Assembly: GCA_034667525.1 (NCBI GenBank)
Contig: JAXDJO010000008.1
Coordinates: 1 to 6,935, forward strand
Source of the DNA: DATAPE01 sp034667525
GTDB taxonomy: Bacteria > Actinomycetota > CADDZG01 > WHSQ01
DNA length: 6,935 nt
Reading direction: 5' to 3'
Below the pieces are notes generated by a model. It made no database searches. It worked only from the letters and a program-made list of their open reading frames with translations, and was not told the origin of the DNA. Shown here one piece after another: positions 5,265 through 6,935 of the stretch. The position numbers and the translations under genes are program-made. Positions within the stretch are counted from its first letter, which is position 1. Every line of letters begins with the position of its first letter.

Positions 5265-6464
5265 ATGCGTCTCAGAGTGATCGGACTGGCGATATGTGTT
5301 GCTGCTATGGCGCTGGTTCCAGTCTCGTCGCAGGCGCTGCCTGCGTGTGGATTGTGGGCGATCGTCTCCAGCCCGAACGTGGATCCCATTTCCACCGACA
5401 ATTACCTCAATGACGTGACTGCGATCTCTCCATCAAATACCTGGGCGGTGGGCTCGTACTCGGATGCATTGAGTCCCGCTCCTGAGTCCTCGCTCTCCGA
5501 ACACTGGAACGGCACGGCCTGGAATGTTGTGCCCACCCCCAACGCTACTGACAGTGTTAACGGTATAAGCGAGAATCGCGGCAACCGGTTGAACGCGGTC
5601 ACGGCTATCAGCGCAAGCAACGTCTGGGCGGTCGGCGCGCATGCAACCCTCCCCGGCGATGGCATCGGCTCGTTCACTTTGGTGGAACATTGGAATGGGA
5701 CAGCCTGGAAGATCATCTCCAGTCCCGACGCCGGTAGCGCGGCTGAATTGAATGCCGTCGTCGCTAAATCGGCTTCGGACGTTTGGGCGGTTGGTAGCTC
5801 AGTCGCCAGTTACCCTGATAGAGGAGAGCGTCCCCTGGCGATGCATTGGAACGGAACTTCATGGCAGGTCATCTCGACGCCCAACTATGGAACCTCTAGC
5901 CAGCTCTTCGGGGTTGCGAAGATACCGGGTACCTCTGAGCTTTGGGCGGTAGGCGAGTACGAGAAAGTTGACCCAGTCACAGGCGTCCGGACAGGGGGCG
6001 CTCTCATCGAGAAGTTCAACGGTCAAGGGTGGACCGTTGCAGCGCATATGCCCGGTGGCGAGAGTTTGAACGGTTGGAAGAGTCCGAACAGTGTGACCGC
6101 TATCTCTGCCTCCAGCGCGTTCGCGGTTGGGAGCTCGGTCATGCATTGGAACGGGACCTCATGGAATCTGATGTCCCACGCACTCCCCTCGAACAGCGGT
6201 TTTCCCGTCGAGCTCGAAGCGGTGACACGTGCCCCGAATGGGAACCTCTGGGCAGCGGGATTGCGCATTGACGCCCAAACTGGCAGCTATCACACTCTCA
6301 TAGAGCGATGGGACGGCACGACCTGGTCGGTGGTTCCAAGCGCTGATCGAGGCCGGAGCTTGTTGTACGGCATCGCACGGGTTCCGAACTCGACCCGTAT
6401 CTGGTCCGTCGGATACAGCTCGGACTCCAGTCCTAACCGCACCTTGGTGGAGACCTACTGTTAA
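5265..6464 (+). CDS. Exported seven-bladed beta-propeller-like repeat protein, 399 aa
   Basis: The first about 24-27 residues form a signal peptide (MRLRV, hydrophobic IGLAICVAAMALVPV, then SSQA). Cleavage after SQA is likely. LPAC at 25-28 is an imperfect lipobox, so a lipoprotein is possible. The mature part has seven repeats beginning at residues 48, 109, 162, 214, 275, 317 and 367. Each follows the pattern L--V-AIS---WAVG, variable loop, L-EHWNGT-W--V-SPN. Blade 5 is shortened (AFAVGSSVMHWNGTSW with almost no loop). Blade 7 stops after TLVETYC, while the N-terminal CGLWAIVSSPN looks like its missing last strand, a ring closure of the kind propellers use. Cys28 and Cys399 would meet there. 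Proteins of this repeat type are common in soil actinobacteria and Chloroflexi, with no assigned reaction; they probably act outside the cell in binding. The gene is intact, unlike most neighbours, and stands alone. Confidence 0.85.
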   Translation: MRLRVIGLAICVAAMALVPVSSQALPACGLWAIVSSPNVDPISTDNYLNDVTAISPSNTWAVGSYSDALSPAPESSLSEHWNGTAWNVVPTPNATDSVNGISENRGNRLNAVTAISASNVWAVGAHATLPGDGIGSFTLVEHWNGTAWKIISSPDAGSAAELNAVVAKSASDVWAVGSSVASYPDRGERPLAMHWNGTSWQVISTPNYGTSSQLFGVAKIPGTSELWAVGEYEKVDPVTGVRTGGALIEKFNGQGWTVAAHMPGGESLNGWKSPNSVTAISASSAFAVGSSVMHWNGTSWNLMSHALPSNSGFPVELEAVTRAPNGNLWAAGLRIDAQTGSYHTLIERWDGTTWSVVPSADRGRSLLYGIARVPNSTRIWSVGYSSDSSPNRTLVETYC

Positions 6465-6465
6465 C

Positions 6466-6503
6466 CGAAGTTGCATGGGCCCATGATGAAGCTGACAACT
6501 TCG
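6466..6503 (+). terminator. Nested palindrome after the propeller gene, possible terminator
   Basis: CGAAGTTG (6466-6473) pairs with CAACTTCG (6496-6503). The arm is followed at once by the perfect 12-base palindrome CATGGGCCCATG (6474-6485). The structure begins two bases after the stop codon. No T-run follows, but actinobacterial terminators often lack one. A weaker hairpin, AAGACT/AGTCTT, follows at 6568-6587. Confidence 0.45.
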
Positions 6504-6597
6504 CAGCATCCGAGATGTCGAGGCTCCCACCGAGATCACGATGGCCAGGGCCACCCCCAAACTCAAGAAGACTCACGAAGAAGTCTTATCGGACTGG

Positions 6598-6625
6598 TGA
6601 AGTTGACCCGGTTCTCCGGACACTT
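6598..6625. repeat. Probable terminal inverted repeat of the IS3-family element
   Basis: The sequence starting TGAAGTTGACCCGGTTCTCC and continuing GGACAC begins with TG. It has the TGA-TGACCC-GTT-TC-GGACA look common to IS3-family ends, and it abuts the transposase stop codon (6627 on the minus strand). The partner end is outside the window, so neither the repeat nor a target duplication can be confirmed here. Confidence 0.5.
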
Positions 6626-6626
6626 C

Positions 6627-6935
6627 TCATTGGGTCAACGCGATCGTAGCGTGGTGCTCTCTCTCGAACTCCTCAGGTGACATGTAGCCAAGCGAGGAAT
6701 GCAATCTGTGACGGTTGTAGAAGCCTTCGATGAAGTCGAAGATCTCAACCCGGGCACCGCGTCTCGTCTTGAAGCGAACCCGGTCGAGGAGCTCGGTCTC
6801 GAGCGTGGCGAAGAAGCTCTCGATCATCGAGTTGTCATAGGCATCGCCGACCGATCCCATCGAAGGAACGATGCCGGCTTCCTCGCAGCGACGTCCGAAC
6901 GAGAAGCTGGTGAACTGACAACCGCGGTCGGAATG
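6627..6935 (-). CDS. IS3-family transposase (OrfB), C-terminal part
   Basis: The frame is open from the window edge to the TGA at 6627, giving the last 102 residues of the rve catalytic domain. HSDRGCQFTS at the edge carries the second catalytic Asp (6927-6929). GDAYDNSMIESFFATLETEL carries the catalytic Glu (6819-6821) with the classic 35-residue spacing. It ends with FYNRHRLHSSLGYMSPEEFE. This joins and cuts DNA ends during IS movement; in IS3 elements it is usually made as an OrfA-OrfB fusion by frameshifting, which cannot be seen here. It is undamaged in the visible part, in contrast to the older transposase remnant at 2612-3676, so it is probably a recent arrival. The N-terminal part lies beyond the window. 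Confidence 0.93.
   Translation of the reverse strand, partial: HSDRGCQFTSFSFGRRCEEAGIVPSMGSVGDAYDNSMIESFFATLETELLDRVRFKTRRGARVEIFDFIEGFYNRHRLHSSLGYMSPEEFEREHHATIALTQ

Larger units (their letters stand above)
6598..6935 (-). mobile_element. IS3-family insertion sequence, right end (partial)
   Basis: The element consists of the transposase end (6627-6935) plus the putative terminal repeat (6598-6625). It inserted about 130 bp downstream of the propeller gene, in the opposite direction, and leaves that gene's stop and hairpin intact. It extends beyond the window. Confidence 0.7.

Noticed and set aside
5402..6566. Several minus-strand ORFs inside the propeller gene
   Set aside because: They repeat because the gene itself is repetitive (for example AVPFQCS mirrors EHWNGTAW) and are shadows of it.

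Overview
The window reads like a decayed mobile-element island in a high-GC Gram-positive chromosome, most likely an actinobacterium (Actinomycetota, possibly a soil lineage). That placement is inference. It rests on GC-rich codons, relatives of the recognisable protein families that I associate with actinobacteria, and purine-rich ribosome sites on the better genes. No ribosomal or core marker gene is present to fix it.

Left part (1-1750): a GC-rich leader with three hairpins precedes a small unrecognised ORF (273-476) with a good ribosome site. A tyrosine-recombinase (phage-type integrase) pseudogene follows. It keeps the catalytic Arg/Lys region but has two frame changes, and it breaks down exactly at the HxxRH box.

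Middle part (1750-4135): a small membrane protein of the DUF4386 type (1859-2422) whose natural start appears cut off by one extra G. Next is a heavily decayed DDE (rve) transposase in at least nine frame segments (2612-3676). Then comes a C-terminal scrap of an HK97-fold phage major capsid protein (about 3807-4079).

4085-5120: a 118-codon minus-strand gene is flanked by two direct copies of a 44-45-bp hairpin whose loop looks like a tRNA T-arm. After about 320 bp with no supportable gene come two 10-bp direct repeats. Then comes the 3' half of a tRNA-Gly(GCC), from anticodon loop to CCA. This is the expected scar of an integrative element inserted into the 3' end of a tRNA gene. The integrase, capsid scrap and tRNA half are best explained together as the remains of one prophage or related element ending at 5120. 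An intact tRNA-Gly would then be expected to the left of the window.

Right part (5121-6935): probably chromosome proper. It holds an intact exported seven-bladed beta-propeller-like protein (5265-6464) with a palindromic hairpin just after its stop. Beyond that is the 3' end of an IS3-family element on the minus strand (terminal repeat near 6598), running off the window edge.

The genes do not form a working pathway: most are broken. The apparently intact ones are the propeller protein, the 118-codon gene, the visible part of the IS3 transposase and, apart from its start, the DUF4386 gene. I found no convincing complete new system. The least explained structure is the pair of T-arm-like hairpins around the 118-codon gene.
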